DNA of 64,000 nt, from the NCBI RefSeq assembly GCF_015163665.1, contig NZ_JADEUG010000020.1:1-64000 (forward strand). Direction: 5' to 3'. Shown piece by piece: positions 1-13,896 of the stretch. The translations under genes were made by a program, and so were the position numbers. The stretch is from Xenorhabdus sp. BG5 (GTDB taxonomy: Bacteria > Pseudomonadota > Gammaproteobacteria > Enterobacterales > Enterobacteriaceae). The first letter of the stretch is position 1. Every line of letters starts with the position of its first letter. The notes under the pieces are model-generated. The model did no database searches, was not told the DNA's origin, and saw nothing but the letters and a program-made list of their open reading frames with translations.

Positions 1-1
1 T

Positions 2-29
2 ATCTTACGCTTTCCTCTTACCGTGTCAA
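2..29 (-). promoter_or_regulatory. rrn P2-type promoter
   Basis: On the minus strand there is a consensus TTGACA -35 (29-24), a 16-bp spacer and TAAGAT (7-2) as -10. It sits about 100 bp downstream of the P1 core, the usual P1-P2 spacing in enteric rrn operons. The transcript leaves the window at once, so boxA and the 16S start are not visible. Confidence 0.75.
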
Positions 30-100
30 GCCTTATTTTTCAGGGCTTTTCACGTTGTCATCCCGACCGGTTTGTGTGTTTGTCGTGACAACGGAAGCGC

Positions 101-150
101 ATTATAGGGAGTTTTACGGCGCTGACAATAGTTTTTTTTAAATTTCTTTC
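101..150 (-). promoter_or_regulatory. rrn P1-type promoter with AT-rich UP element
   Basis: Read on the minus strand, this holds a TTGTCA -35 (128-123), a 16-bp spacer and a perfect TATAAT -10 (106-101), followed by a GC-rich discriminator. The bases just upstream of the -35 (129-150) are an A/T tract like the UP element of ribosomal promoters. The core closely resembles E. coli rrn P1, including CTCCC-TATAAT-GCGC. In E. coli, hemG is followed directly by an rRNA operon on the same strand, so a 16S gene should lie just left of base 1. Confidence 0.85.
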
Positions 151-203
151 TGTTCGTGGTTTTTTTCCTCAAAACGAGGTAATAACCAGCAGAAAGACTG
201 TTT

Positions 204-746
204 TTAAGGCGTTTTATCACACGTTATTTGCAAAAATTTCTCAGAAAAATGATCTACCTGTTCCCAATCGGTGTATTCGACTTCTTTTGTAGTATCTGTT
301 TCTCCTCCGGTCATTCGCATAATGAACTGAATCATGATGCGATCCAACCAACGATAACGTGGATAAAGTAGAGCCCCTGCGAAAACTCCGCATAAATCAG
401 GTTGCCACGGACTTTTTATTAAAAACTTACGTACATAAGCGTTCGTTTCTGGCGTTCTTTTTTCTGGCTTTCTCGCCGTTAAGTTGACGCCAAAGAAAGC
501 TGTTGGCATTTGGTTCAATTGTTTTTGATGGCGAATGACAAAATCATGCAATACAGAATTGAAACGGCCATAACGTATCGACGCACCTACCATTACTTTT
601 TGGTAAGGCGTCAAGTTGACTTGTTTCACGGTAGAAAGATCTCTTAATTCACACTTAATACCAGCACGACGAAGGTTCTCTGCGATACGGGTAATAATTT
701 TTTTGGTCTGTCCATCTTGGGTAGAATAAAGCAACAAATAACTCAT
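204..746 (-). CDS. hemG: Menaquinone-dependent protoporphyrinogen IX dehydrogenase
   Basis: HemG oxidises protoporphyrinogen IX to protoporphyrin IX, the penultimate step of haem synthesis, passing electrons to quinones at the inner membrane. The 180-residue protein opens with a flavodoxin fold: the strand MSYLLLYS is followed by the FMN phosphate loop STQDGQTKK (residues 8-16). Length matches E. coli HemG (181). It is the last gene of a minus-strand pepQ-yigZ-trkH-hemG series, 50 bp after trkH, and the rrn promoters follow it, as in E. coli. No sign of damage. Confidence 0.95.
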   Translation of the reverse strand: MSYLLLYSTQDGQTKKIITRIAENLRRAGIKCELRDLSTVKQVNLTPYQKVMVGASIRYGRFNSVLHDFVIRHQKQLNQMPTAFFGVNLTARKPEKRTPETNAYVRKFLIKSPWQPDLCGVFAGALLYPRYRWLDRIMIQFIMRMTGGETDTTKEVEYTDWEQVDHFSEKFLQITCDKTP

Positions 747-796
747 AGATACGCCCTTATTAAACAGAGAATCACATATAAAAATTCAATCGTTCA

Positions 797-2248
797 CTAT
801 TCACGCCAAAAAGTCGGTGTAAACAACACCAATAATGTGAACACTTCCAAACGTCCAAATAACATAGTGATAACCAATATCCATTTAGCCGCCGGATTCA
901 TGGTTGTAAAGTTATCAGCAACCACTCCCAAACCGGGTCCCAGGTTATTCAGTGTTGCGGCGATGGCAGAAAAAGCAGAAAATTCGTCAACACCCGTTGC
1001 GATCAGTAACAACATACTGACAATGAAAACCAGTGCATAAGCAGAGAAAAAACCCCAGACTGCTTCAATAATTCGTTCCGGTAATGCTCGCCGTCCCAAT
1101 TTAATGGTATACACCGCATTCGGGTGCACTAATCGCTTTAATTCACGCGATCCTTGCAAGAACAGCAACAAAATACGGATAACTTTGAGACCGCCTCCCG
1201 TTGAACCCGCACATCCCCCTATAAATGCAGAACATAACAGCAGAAAAGGCAGAAAAAGAGGCCAATTGGCAAAAGTGTCCGTTGTAAATCCGGCTGTTGT
1301 CGCCATGGAGACAACTTGAAAAAAAGCGTGATTCAATGCTTCCCATTCTGATTCATAAACGGAATGTTGCCATAATATCAGCATACAGACTGCCAATAGT
1401 GCCAACTGGATAGTAATGAACATCCGAAACTCTGGATCACGCCAATACACGTTCAAGCTTCGTCCAGAAAGAACCGCAAAATGCAAACCAAAATTACAGC
1501 CCGAAATCAATAAGAAAATGGCAATAATCGTGTTGATGGCTGGGCTATTGAAAAAACCGATACTCGCATCATGGGTAGAAAATCCACCAATAGCGATGGT
1601 AGAAAAGCTATGAGAAATCGCATCGAACACTGGCATCCCCGCAGCCCACAATGCCAGGGCACAGGCAATGGTCAACAAGACATAAATCAGCCAAAGCGTT
1701 TTTGCCGTTTCTGCAATACGAGGACGCATCTTATTGTCTTTCAACGGCCCCGGCATTTCTGCACGATAAAGCTGCATTCCCCCCACACCAAGCAGAGGCA
1801 AGATCGCCACAGCCAGAACGATAATCCCCATCCCCCCCAACCATTGCAACATTTGTCGATAGAACAAAATAGCCTTGGGAAGGGAATCGAGGCCAACAAG
1901 CGTCGTCGCGCCAGTGGTCGTTAGGCCAGAAAATGATTCAAAAAAGGCATCTGTGACTGAAAGATTGGGTTTTTCAGAGAAAATGAATGGCAATGCACCC
2001 ACACTTCCCAACACAGTCCAAAATAGGACAACAATCAAAAAGCCCTCTTTCGGCTTGAGCTCAGATTTTTGTTCGCGATTAGGTACCCACAATATTAAAC
2101 CAATGACGAGAGCAAAGATGAATGTCTGGCTAAATGCCCTGCCTGCGCCATCGCGATAGATCAATGCGACCAGCCCCGGAATAATCATTGTGACAGAAAA
2201 AAGAATGACAAGTAGTCCAACAATACGGGTTATGGCGCGAAAATGCAT
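797..2248 (-). CDS. trkH: Trk system potassium uptake protein TrkH
   Basis: TrkH is the inner-membrane potassium-translocating subunit of the Trk system and works with the cytoplasmic NAD-binding regulator TrkA, which is not in this window. The 483 residues equal the E. coli length. The chain has many hydrophobic segments and the repeated pore-loop signature of the family: GLTTTGATTL at residues 108-117, then IGGFSTHD, ATTAGFTTD and a final NLGPGLG-type loop. It lies 36 bp after yigZ and 50 bp before hemG on the same strand, consistent with cotranscription. Confidence 0.96.
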   Translation of the reverse strand: MHFRAITRIVGLLVILFSVTMIIPGLVALIYRDGAGRAFSQTFIFALVIGLILWVPNREQKSELKPKEGFLIVVLFWTVLGSVGALPFIFSEKPNLSVTDAFFESFSGLTTTGATTLVGLDSLPKAILFYRQMLQWLGGMGIIVLAVAILPLLGVGGMQLYRAEMPGPLKDNKMRPRIAETAKTLWLIYVLLTIACALALWAAGMPVFDAISHSFSTIAIGGFSTHDASIGFFNSPAINTIIAIFLLISGCNFGLHFAVLSGRSLNVYWRDPEFRMFITIQLALLAVCMLILWQHSVYESEWEALNHAFFQVVSMATTAGFTTDTFANWPLFLPFLLLCSAFIGGCAGSTGGGLKVIRILLLFLQGSRELKRLVHPNAVYTIKLGRRALPERIIEAVWGFFSAYALVFIVSMLLLIATGVDEFSAFSAIAATLNNLGPGLGVVADNFTTMNPAAKWILVITMLFGRLEVFTLLVLFTPTFWRE

Positions 2249-2284
2249 TCGGCTGGTTCCTTAGAAATCCGGTATGAAGAATAG

Positions 2285-2896
2285 TTATGATTTTGGCGTT
2301 AAAAACAAAGCACCACGGCTCAAGTCCCGTAATTTATCACCTATCTCACCAACAAGGGTAGCTGGCAACGAGACTTGCAACGTGACATTTTCAGCATAAT
2401 CACTGGCGATCACCTGCCCAGAAAATTGGTGTAGCAACTGTTCTACCATTGAAATATGCGAATATTCACACTGTAACTGGTATAACTTCTGCGGTACTTT
2501 GTATTCGGTTTGCAACAGTTTCAGGGCTTGTTGTACCCCATTGCCATAGGCTTTGACCAAACCACCCGTACCAAGTTTTATGCCACCAAAATAGCGAACA
2601 GATATAGCGGTAATTTCCCCCAGACCACTTCCTATTAACTGGGCAATCATCGGCTTGCCAGCGGTTCCGGTAGGTTCACCATCATCAGAAAACCCTAACT
2701 GTTGGGAATCATCCGGTGCCCCTGCCACAAAAGCCCAGCAATGATGCCGAGCATCAGGATATTGCTCTTTAATGCTTTGGATAAATAACTTAGCCTCATC
2801 TACCCCGCTGGTGTGCTCCAGCAGGGTAATGAAACGACTCTTTTTTATTTCTTCAGTAAAGCTGACTGAAGCCGCAGGAATTAAATAAGGCTTCAT
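2285..2896 (-). CDS. yigZ: IMPACT/YigZ family protein
   Basis: This 203-residue protein belongs to the YigZ/IMPACT (UPF0029) family. Family hallmarks visible are RHHCWAFV (50-57), DDGEPTGTAG (71-80) and RYFGGIKLGTGGLV (101-114), followed by the smaller DUF1949 C-terminal domain. Its bacterial role is not settled; eukaryotic IMPACT regulates the Gcn2 pathway. Its ATG overlaps the pepQ stop by one base (TAATG), which suggests translational coupling. Confidence 0.93.
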   Translation of the reverse strand: MKPYLIPAASVSFTEEIKKSRFITLLEHTSGVDEAKLFIQSIKEQYPDARHHCWAFVAGAPDDSQQLGFSDDGEPTGTAGKPMIAQLIGSGLGEITAISVRYFGGIKLGTGGLVKAYGNGVQQALKLLQTEYKVPQKLYQLQCEYSHISMVEQLLHQFSGQVIASDYAENVTLQVSLPATLVGEIGDKLRDLSRGALFLTPKS

Positions 2897-4230
2897 TACG
2901 ATAATTGTAATTCTCTGGTCATATTTTCAATTTTTCCATCGTGAATAACGATGTTATCTTCAATACGAATACCACCATAAGTTTTCAACATATCGATTTT
3001 TTTCCAATCGAAATATTGACGATATTCGCTTTCACGCCACTGCGCTAATAAAGTTTCAATGAAATAGATCCCAGGTTCAATGGTCAAAACCATTCTTGGC
3101 TCCAGAATACGGGTACAACGCAAATAAGGCTGCCTCTCCGGGGCTGCCAGATGGGTTCCACGATCATCTTGCATAAACCCGGCCGCGTCATGCACCTGCA
3201 AACCTAAAGGATGGCCGAGCCCATGTGGGAAAAACGGCGTCGTCAATCCTGTCTCAACCATATCTTCTTCACTGATCCCATGAACAATATCATGTTTTTT
3301 CAGTATCCTGGCTATACGTTGATGCATATTAATATGGTAGTCGGTATATCGAACTCCCGTTTTAATTGTGCCAATGAGCGCCTGTTGTTCTTCATTCAAA
3401 TCCTTTATCAGTGAAGCGAAATCGTTATGAGATTTTGCTGCATAGGTTCTGGTGATATCCGCGGTATAACCATGATATTCCGCTCCCGCATCAATCAAGA
3501 AACTGCGTATTTCCGAAGGAGCCCTCTGCTGTAATTTGTTGTAGTGCAAAACAGCCGTGTTTTCATTCAGAGCAACAATATTATCATAAGGAACATCGGT
3601 ATCACGGTGCCCTGTTGCCATCAAATAGAACATATTGATTTCGAATTCGCTCACACCAGACAAAAATGCATCATAGGCTGCCAGATGACCATTAACGGCG
3701 GTTTTCTGGGCCTCACGCATACAAGCCAACTCATAATCTGTTTTATATGAACGATGATAATGCAAGTAGTCCAAGACAGCTTCTGGGTTGATATTGTGCT
3801 CAAGAATACCCAAGGATTTAGCACGCTCCGTTTGTTCACCAATATAAGCAGCGTTCTGTTTTGATAATCCATTCAGTTTAATGCTGATATCTTCAGCTTT
3901 TGCCAAATGAATCATTTCTATGTCTTCAGTCCAATAGCCACTAGGTAGTGGCTCTACGCTGTGCCAGTAGTCTACCGGTGAATAAAACCAGAGCTTAGGT
4001 TTATTGACACCATCAATCCACAACCAGCAATTAGGCACTTTGGTCACAGGTACCCAAGCCTTAAAGTGTGCATTTACCTTAAACGGATAATGGCTGTCAT
4101 CCAAAAAAACCCGTAATGATTCGCCTGAATGAATAAGCAAGGCGTCAAACTGAGTTCGTTCTAAGATTTCTCGGGCACGTTTTTGTAAAATTTTAATATG
4201 TTCTTGGTACAGAGATGCCAACTTTTCCAT
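2896..4230 (-). CDS. pepQ: Xaa-Pro dipeptidase (prolidase)
   Basis: PepQ is a cytoplasmic dinuclear metallopeptidase that splits dipeptides with a C-terminal proline. The 444-residue chain has the creatinase-like N-terminal domain and the pita-bread catalytic domain. By alignment with E. coli PepQ the five metal ligands are all present: Asp247 and Asp258 (IDAG..YTAD), His340 (HGLGH), Glu385 (EPGIYF) and Glu424 (IRIEDN). It is divergent from fadB and heads the pepQ-yigZ-trkH-hemG group. Some family members hydrolyse organophosphate esters as a side activity. Confidence 0.96.
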   Translation of the reverse strand: MEKLASLYQEHIKILQKRAREILERTQFDALLIHSGESLRVFLDDSHYPFKVNAHFKAWVPVTKVPNCWLWIDGVNKPKLWFYSPVDYWHSVEPLPSGYWTEDIEMIHLAKAEDISIKLNGLSKQNAAYIGEQTERAKSLGILEHNINPEAVLDYLHYHRSYKTDYELACMREAQKTAVNGHLAAYDAFLSGVSEFEINMFYLMATGHRDTDVPYDNIVALNENTAVLHYNKLQQRAPSEIRSFLIDAGAEYHGYTADITRTYAAKSHNDFASLIKDLNEEQQALIGTIKTGVRYTDYHINMHQRIARILKKHDIVHGISEEDMVETGLTTPFFPHGLGHPLGLQVHDAAGFMQDDRGTHLAAPERQPYLRCTRILEPRMVLTIEPGIYFIETLLAQWRESEYRQYFDWKKIDMLKTYGGIRIEDNIVIHDGKIENMTRELQLS

Positions 4231-4460
4231 CTTAATTAGCCTTTTGATTTTTTGGCAGGAGCTTAAATATTACCACAATTCATTATCGTCGGAGCTATCA
4301 CGCAAAAAACGCACTCTCTACAACCAAACCAATATAGTTATATTTTTCAAAGCATTAACAAAATATATTATTCTCTGCCATAAATCTTACCTGTGATCCG
4401 CCCTACAAAAAATTAATCATCAGTTTGCATTAAATTAACACAGTAATCACAATCAACTGC

Positions 4461-4477
4461 ATCTGGTCATACCAGAA
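4461..4477 (+). promoter_or_regulatory. FadR operator upstream of fadBA
   Basis: The 17-bp palindrome ATCTGGTCATACCAGAA matches the FadR consensus (CTGGTC..ACCAG core intact on both arms). It ends 26 bp before the fadB ATG. In E. coli FadR represses fadBA until long-chain acyl-CoA releases it, and the same control is inferred here. Confidence 0.85.
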
Positions 4478-4503
4478 GGTATGCACTCATTGAGGAGAAT
4501 GAC

Positions 4504-7865
<3,362 letters not shown>

Positions 7866-7982
7866 CCATGAAAACCTAGCTATAAAACATAGCTGACAAT
7901 TGAAATTTATGGCTTTTAAAAAAACGTTTTCCCTTGTCTGTCTTGTCTATTGCATCACTCTAGTAAGTTGTTGCCGTAGTTT

Positions 7983-8008
7983 CCCGCCTGTCAGGGGCGG
8001 GTTTTTTT
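7983..8008 (+). terminator. Intrinsic terminator of fadBA
   Basis: A GC-rich stem (CCCGCC / GGCGGG) with a short loop is followed by seven consecutive T residues and a further T-rich stretch. It sits 118 bp after the fadA stop and directly before the 3' end of the convergent fre gene. Confidence 0.85.
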
Positions 8009-8042
8009 ATTTTTGTCGTCTTATCTTTTATCGGCAAATGGC

Positions 8043-8744
8043 TCAAATAAACTCAAATGCATCCCCATACATGTGTTCGATAGATGCATCACGCTCACTA
8101 CAGAACCGTTCACGGGCAATTTTAGCCATCTCAAAACGGCCAGCAATGTAAATATCATGGTTTGCCAAACTGCCAAAATCTTCCAAAACTGCACTCAGAA
8201 CTGTGCCCGTTCTTCCGCACCAGTGTTCATCAACTTGTTCAACCACAGGTACAACGGTCAAATTAGGGTAGTGCTCACTTAATGATTGCAACTCCCTCAA
8301 ATCATAAAGATGTTGCAACTCTCGTCCTCCCCAATAGATGGAAATTTCACGATTAGGATTTTTTTCCAATGCAGCCAATAAGATAGAGCGCGTATATGAG
8401 AATCCCGTTCCACCGGCAATCAATAACATCGGGTTTTTGCTGTCTTCACGAAACCAAGCCTGGCCATGCGGAATATCAATATCAATGACTTTCTGATCCA
8501 GAATTCTATCCATTACCGCCATCGCATAGAGATTTAGCTCAGAAGCACCAATATGCAACTCAATTATCTGTTTTTCTGATGGTGGTGATGCCATGGAGAA
8601 AGGACGCTTATCCCTTTCATCCATAATCACCATTAAATATTGCCCCGCACGGAAAGAAAAAGGCGAATCAGGTAATAAACGAACCCGATAAACTGTATCT
8701 GTAATGGAGTCAACCGATGTTACTTTACAGCTTAATATTGTCAT
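8043..8744 (-). CDS. fre: NAD(P)H-flavin reductase
   Basis: Fre reduces free flavins with NAD(P)H and supplies reduced flavin to other enzymes; in E. coli it also reactivates ribonucleotide reductase. The 233 residues have the ferredoxin-reductase fold with the flavin-binding motif RPFSMASPP (47-55) and the NAD-binding [12 protein letters not shown] segment. Length equals E. coli Fre. It starts 10 bp after ubiD on the same strand, the gene order of other enterics, where reduced flavin can serve the flavin-linked UbiD/UbiX step. Confidence 0.96.
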   Translation of the reverse strand: MTILSCKVTSVDSITDTVYRVRLLPDSPFSFRAGQYLMVIMDERDKRPFSMASPPSEKQIIELHIGASELNLYAMAVMDRILDQKVIDIDIPHGQAWFREDSKNPMLLIAGGTGFSYTRSILLAALEKNPNREISIYWGGRELQHLYDLRELQSLSEHYPNLTVVPVVEQVDEHWCGRTGTVLSAVLEDFGSLANHDIYIAGRFEMAKIARERFCSERDASIEHMYGDAFEFI

Positions 8745-8754
8745 GCGTTCCCTC

Positions 8755-10236
8755 TTATCGCTTCAAAATATCTAATTGATCCCAAATTTCATCGACACGG
8801 GCCCGAATCTCATCGCTCATCACTATCGGGCGCCCCCATTCCCTTTGTGTCTCTCCTGGCCATTTATTCGTTGCATCTAATCCCATTTTTGAACCTAACC
8901 CAGAAATAGGGGATGCAAAATCGAGATAGTCAATGGGTGTATTTTCCATTAAGACAGTATCTCTCTGCGGGTCCATTCGCGTTGTTATCGCCCAAATGAC
9001 ATCATTCCAATCTCGCGCATTGATATCATCATCACAAACGATAACAAATTTTGTGTACATAAATTGTCTCAGATATGACCAAACTCCCATCATTACTCGC
9101 TTGGCATGGCCTGCATACTGTTTTTTCATTGTAACGATCGCGAGTCGATAAGAGCAGCCCTCTGGCGGCAAGTAAAAATCCACAATTTCAGGAAATTGTT
9201 TTTGCAATATTGGCACCAATACTTCATTCAACGCAACCCCTAGCACCGCTGGTTCATCCGGCGGACGCCCTGTGTAAGTGGAATGATAGATAGCATCACT
9301 GCGTTGGGTAATATGGGATACCGTAAATACCGGGAACGTATCTATTTCATTGTAATAACCGGTATGATCACCGTATGGTCCTTCCGGTGCCATTTCACCA
9401 GGCTCAATATAGCCTTCAAGGATAATTTCAGCACTGGCAGGCACTTCCAGATCATTAGATATACATTTAACAACTTCCGTTTTATGCCCACGTAATAATC
9501 CAGCAAACGCATATTCAGACAAAGTATCAGGAATTGGGGTAACCGCCCCCAATATCGTGGCAGGATCGGCACCTAATGCAACGGATACAGGGAAACGTTC
9601 CCCCGGATGTGCCTGACACCATTCCTGAAAATCAAGCGCACCACCACGATGTGATAACCAGCGCATAATCAGTTTGTTTTTTCCCAATACCTGTTGGCGG
9701 TAGATCCCCAAGTTCTGGCGCTCTTTATTAGGCCCTTTAGTTACCGTCAATCCCCAGGTAATCAAAGGAGCGGCATCTTCTGGCCAACAATGCATAACTG
9801 GAATACGGGTAAGATCCACCTCATCCCCTGTCCAAATCTGTTCCTGACAAGGCGCAGAGCTGAGGCGTTTGGTTGGCATATTCAAAACTTGTTTGAATTT
9901 AGGCAGCTTATCGACCAAATCACGAAAGCCTTTTGGGGGCTCAGGCTCTTTAAGGAAAGCCAATAAGTTCCCAACATCATGCAATGCCTTAACATCATCC
10001 TGCCCCATTCCCATGGCAACACGCTTAGGTGTGCCAAACAAGTTGCACAATACAGGCATCGAATATCCCTTAGGATTTTCAAATAATAAGGCGGGACCAC
10101 CGGCACGAAGAGTACGATCTGAGATTTCAGTCATTTCCAGGTATGGATCAACTTCCATACGAATTCGTTTTAATTCACCTGATTGTTCCAACAAGGAAAG
10201 AAAGTCTCTTAGATCGCGATATTTCATATTGTTCAT
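8755..10236 (-). CDS. ubiD: 3-octaprenyl-4-hydroxybenzoate carboxy-lyase
   Basis: UbiD removes the carboxyl group of 3-octaprenyl-4-hydroxybenzoate in ubiquinone synthesis, using the prenylated FMN made by UbiX. The 493-residue sequence is very close to E. coli UbiD, including [17 protein letters not shown] near the N-terminus and [13 protein letters not shown] in the active-site region. The listed start gives [12 protein letters not shown], the same extension as the E. coli protein (MDAMKYNDLRDF). It is the first gene of ubiD-fre; a 349-bp spacer with an ERIC-like repeat separates it from divergent rfaH. Confidence 0.97.
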   Translation of the reverse strand: MNNMKYRDLRDFLSLLEQSGELKRIRMEVDPYLEMTEISDRTLRAGGPALLFENPKGYSMPVLCNLFGTPKRVAMGMGQDDVKALHDVGNLLAFLKEPEPPKGFRDLVDKLPKFKQVLNMPTKRLSSAPCQEQIWTGDEVDLTRIPVMHCWPEDAAPLITWGLTVTKGPNKERQNLGIYRQQVLGKNKLIMRWLSHRGGALDFQEWCQAHPGERFPVSVALGADPATILGAVTPIPDTLSEYAFAGLLRGHKTEVVKCISNDLEVPASAEIILEGYIEPGEMAPEGPYGDHTGYYNEIDTFPVFTVSHITQRSDAIYHSTYTGRPPDEPAVLGVALNEVLVPILQKQFPEIVDFYLPPEGCSYRLAIVTMKKQYAGHAKRVMMGVWSYLRQFMYTKFVIVCDDDINARDWNDVIWAITTRMDPQRDTVLMENTPIDYLDFASPISGLGSKMGLDATNKWPGETQREWGRPIVMSDEIRARVDEIWDQLDILKR

Positions 10237-10345
10237 TCGTGCCGATTTTCAAGGAGGGAAAGCTATTATAATCCCTCTCCTAAGGGTTACAAGGAAAACT
10301 CATAACCTGCTAAAAATCAATGAATTTAGTGCAATAATTAATACA

Positions 10346-10450
10346 TATACCAATCACCTTTCAAAATGCGTCTTATATCTCCCCGCATAGCGGGGAGATA
10401 TAAACAATCACATTGATTTGCAAGCTGCAACTTGCCATTGGATGGGTATA
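10346..10450. repeat. ERIC-like palindromic repeat, diverged copy A
   Basis: This 105-bp element begins and ends with TATA, carries subterminal TTTCAA/TTGCAAG motifs, and has a central hairpin, ATCTCCCCGC-atag-CGGGGAGAT. It shares length and architecture with the three near-identical elements at 29907, 32778 and 52943 but differs at many positions. It fills the middle of the 349-bp ubiD-rfaH spacer. The rest of that spacer (10451-10585) is AT-rich and presumably holds the rfaH promoter. Confidence 0.75.
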
Positions 10451-10585
10451 GACTTTTACTGAAAATAAGCACGGTAGAATATAAAAAAATACGGCTTACA
10501 TTTTAAATAACTTCTATCTTTACTGATGACCCCTTAGCACTGGTTTTGTTATGCTAAACATTCTACGCAATGGAGTCGAAATATT

Positions 10586-11074
10586 ATGGGAAATTGGTAT
10601 CTTCTTTACTGTAAACGTGGGCAAGTCTCTCGGGCAATAGAGAACTTAGAGAGACAGGACGTGATTTGCTTAACGCCTACAGCCAAAATTGAAAAAATCA
10701 TGCGAGGTAAACGAACCATCGTTACTGAACCTCTGTTTCCCAATTACCTGTTTGTTCACTTTGATCCCGAAGTTATTCATACTACGACCGTTAACTCAAC
10801 ACGTGGCGTCAATAATTTCGTTCGATTTAGCACTTATCCCGCCATTGTTCCACAGACATTAATTGATGAATTAATGTCTGTTACTGAGCAAGAATATATT
10901 GCACCTGAAACCCCAATTACTGGTGATACTGTCCTGATCACTGAGGGAATTTTCGAAGGCATTCAGGCAATTTATAACGAACCGGATGGGGAAACCCGCT
11001 CCATTCTCTTGCTAAATATTCTTAATAAAGAAGTTTCTAAAGTTTTAGATAATAAATATTTCATCAAAATTTAA
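10586..11074 (+). CDS. rfaH: Transcription antitermination protein RfaH
   Basis: RfaH is an operon-specific NusG paralogue. It binds RNA polymerase paused at ops elements and promotes transcription of long lipopolysaccharide, capsule and toxin operons. The 162-residue chain equals E. coli length and keeps the NGN domain (WYLLYCKRG, residues 4-12; EPLFPNYLFVHFDPEVIHTT) and the C-terminal KOW region (GDTVLITEGIFEG). It stands alone on the plus strand, divergent from ubiD and convergent with hemB. Confidence 0.97.
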   Translation: MGNWYLLYCKRGQVSRAIENLERQDVICLTPTAKIEKIMRGKRTIVTEPLFPNYLFVHFDPEVIHTTTVNSTRGVNNFVRFSTYPAIVPQTLIDELMSVTEQEYIAPETPITGDTVLITEGIFEGIQAIYNEPDGETRSILLLNILNKEVSKVLDNKYFIKI

Positions 11075-11081
11075 TCAAAAA

Positions 11082-11105
11082 ACGGGCAAAATTGCCCGTC
11101 TTTGT
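11082..11105 (-). terminator. Terminator between rfaH and hemB
   Basis: The stem ACGGGCAA/TTGCCCGT has a minimal loop. Read on the minus strand it is followed by a run of six T residues, so it should end hemB transcription; on plus it is followed by CTTTGT and may also stop rfaH. Confidence 0.75.
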
Positions 11106-11126
11106 ATCCCCATGCGATTACAATAA

Positions 11127-12152
<1,026 letters not shown>

Positions 12153-12218
12153 CTAATGTAAAACCCAGCGACAAAGCGCTGGGTTAGTTCGCGATAAGCA
12201 TGAATGCCTGGCATCCGA

Positions 12219-13007
12219 TTATTTTTTAAAATTGTCACCAATATCACTGTCTGATTTATCTTCTGGATTGATGAAATTACGGCGGCCCCGTTTACCAACA
12301 TAGAACTGCGAAAGCAAAATTCCCATTTCAAATAGCAAATACATAGGAACAGCCAGCAGAGTCTGTGAGAAAACATCAGGTGGAGTTAACAACATCCCAA
12401 CGACAAATGCCCCAACTAAAATATAAGGACGTTTTTTCTTTAGTGATTCTGGCGTCACTACCCCACTCCAACACAGCAAAATAATGGCAATGGGTATTTC
12501 GAATGAAACGCCAAAAGCCATAAATAGCGCCATAACAAAGCTTAAGTAATTGCTGATATCTGTCGAGATCACAACCCCTGCGGGCACGGTATTGATAAAA
12601 AAACCAAACGCAATGGGAAAAACGATAAAATATGCAAATGCCATTCCCAGGTAAAACAATATACTACTGGAAAACAGTAAGGGCATAATCAAACGGCGTT
12701 CGTGCTTATACAGTGCCGGTGCAATAAATGCCCATACTTGATAAAGGATCATCGGTGCCGAAACAAAGATAGACACCATAATGGTCAGTTTAATGGGTGT
12801 AAAAAAAGGTGATGCAACATCTGTCGCAATCATATTTGCACCTTTAGGTAATTGCTCCATTAAAGGTGCTGCAATAAGCCGATAAATGTCATTGGAAAAA
12901 TAAACCAATGCCAGAAACACTACCAGCACGGTAATTAGGCTATTTAAAATCCGCTTACGCAGTTCAATCAGGTGACTGATAAGAGGTTGGGTATTATCCA
13001 CAGACAT
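12219..13007 (-). CDS. tatC: Sec-independent protein translocase subunit TatC
   Basis: TatC is the polytopic receptor of the twin-arginine translocase and recognises RR signal peptides of folded proteins. The 262 residues start with the family N-terminus [19 protein letters not shown], include VFPIAFGFF and end with a charged cytoplasmic tail. Six membrane segments are expected. It starts 3 bp after tatB. tatD, which follows tatC in E. coli, is absent; hemB comes next. Confidence 0.97.
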   Translation of the reverse strand: MSVDNTQPLISHLIELRKRILNSLITVLVVFLALVYFSNDIYRLIAAPLMEQLPKGANMIATDVASPFFTPIKLTIMVSIFVSAPMILYQVWAFIAPALYKHERRLIMPLLFSSSILFYLGMAFAYFIVFPIAFGFFINTVPAGVVISTDISNYLSFVMALFMAFGVSFEIPIAIILLCWSGVVTPESLKKKRPYILVGAFVVGMLLTPPDVFSQTLLAVPMYLLFEMGILLSQFYVGKRGRRNFINPEDKSDSDIGDNFKK

Positions 13008-13010
13008 GTT

Positions 13011-13493
13011 TCAGTGTTCGCCATTTGCTTGTTCAGGAGGTTTTCTTTTCTGTTGCTCTGGTATTGCACTCGATTGCTCTGCAATGACTGGTTCCAGACT
13101 GGCCTGTTCTGAATTCGAGTGCCTTGCAACCGATTGGGCCCCAGAAGAATGAAAATGCGTTTCGTCTTCCTCCAATTCCCTCATTTCATCCGGTTTCAAC
13201 TGATAGGTATTTTTCAATGATTCAGCCGCATCCTTCAACTCCTCCATTGAAGCTTTCAGTTCTGGCGAAAGTGATTGCAGGTCAGCTTTTTCTTCCATTT
13301 TTTTCAGTGTGTCCTGAAGCTCTTGCAATTTTAGTTCTTGAGCAAGTTCATTCTGAACATTAGCCGCCAGCGAGCGCAATACGCGAATCCATCCAGCCAC
13401 TGTTTTGACCGCGATAGGCAAACGTTCCGGCCCCAAAACAACCAAGCCAATGATCATCACTAACAGTAGCTCACTAAAACCAATGTCAAACAC
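13011..13493 (-). CDS. tatB: Sec-independent protein translocase subunit TatB
   Basis: TatB pairs with TatC in the twin-arginine signal receptor. The 160-residue protein begins with [12 protein letters not shown], a single membrane helix ending at GPERLP, then an amphipathic helix and a long polar C-terminal region rich in Glu, Gln and Ser. Size and layout are typical (E. coli TatB is 171). It lies between tatA and tatC with 3-bp gaps on both sides. Confidence 0.96.
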   Translation of the reverse strand: MFDIGFSELLLVMIIGLVVLGPERLPIAVKTVAGWIRVLRSLAANVQNELAQELKLQELQDTLKKMEEKADLQSLSPELKASMEELKDAAESLKNTYQLKPDEMRELEEDETHFHSSGAQSVARHSNSEQASLEPVIAEQSSAIPEQQKRKPPEQANGEH

Positions 13494-13496
13494 GGT

Positions 13497-13763
13497 TTAT
13501 ACCTGCTCTTTGTCTTTACTTTTACTCTCTGATTTTTCAGATTGCGCAGCCGTGGACTTTTCAGTCAGGTTTTTAGTTTCAAACTCGGCATCCTGACTCA
13601 TTTTTTCCAGCTGTTGTGGCTTTTCATCATCACTCATTGCCTTTTTAAAGCCCTTTATTGACTCACCCAAGTCTGAACCCAAGGTACGAAGCTTATTAGT
13701 ACCAAACAACAGTACGACAATGACGGCAATGATGAGCAATTGCCAAATACTTATACCACCCAT
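13497..13763 (-). CDS. tatA: Sec-independent protein translocase subunit TatA
   Basis: TatA oligomerises to form the passage for folded proteins in the Tat pathway. The 88-residue chain has the short N-terminal membrane helix [19 protein letters not shown], the [10 protein letters not shown] hinge, an amphipathic helix ([15 protein letters not shown]) and a polar tail. It is the first gene of tatABC, about 130 bp after ubiB on the same strand. Confidence 0.97.
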   Translation of the reverse strand: MGGISIWQLLIIAVIVVLLFGTNKLRTLGSDLGESIKGFKKAMSDDEKPQQLEKMSQDAEFETKNLTEKSTAAQSEKSESKSKDKEQV

Positions 13764-13896
13764 ATTGACCTACCTCTATTCATCAGAATATTACTCGTGA
13801 TTTAATTATAAACGACGAACTTTATGTTCAAAAATAATGCAATTATATCAAGGATCGTGGCAAAATTACCTTCATTTAATATTCACCATTACTGAA

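Noticed and set aside
9869-10390. 173-codon plus-strand reading frame over the ubiD start and repeat copy A
   Set aside because: Antisense to ubiD and running into a palindromic repeat; no ribosome site and no family resemblance.
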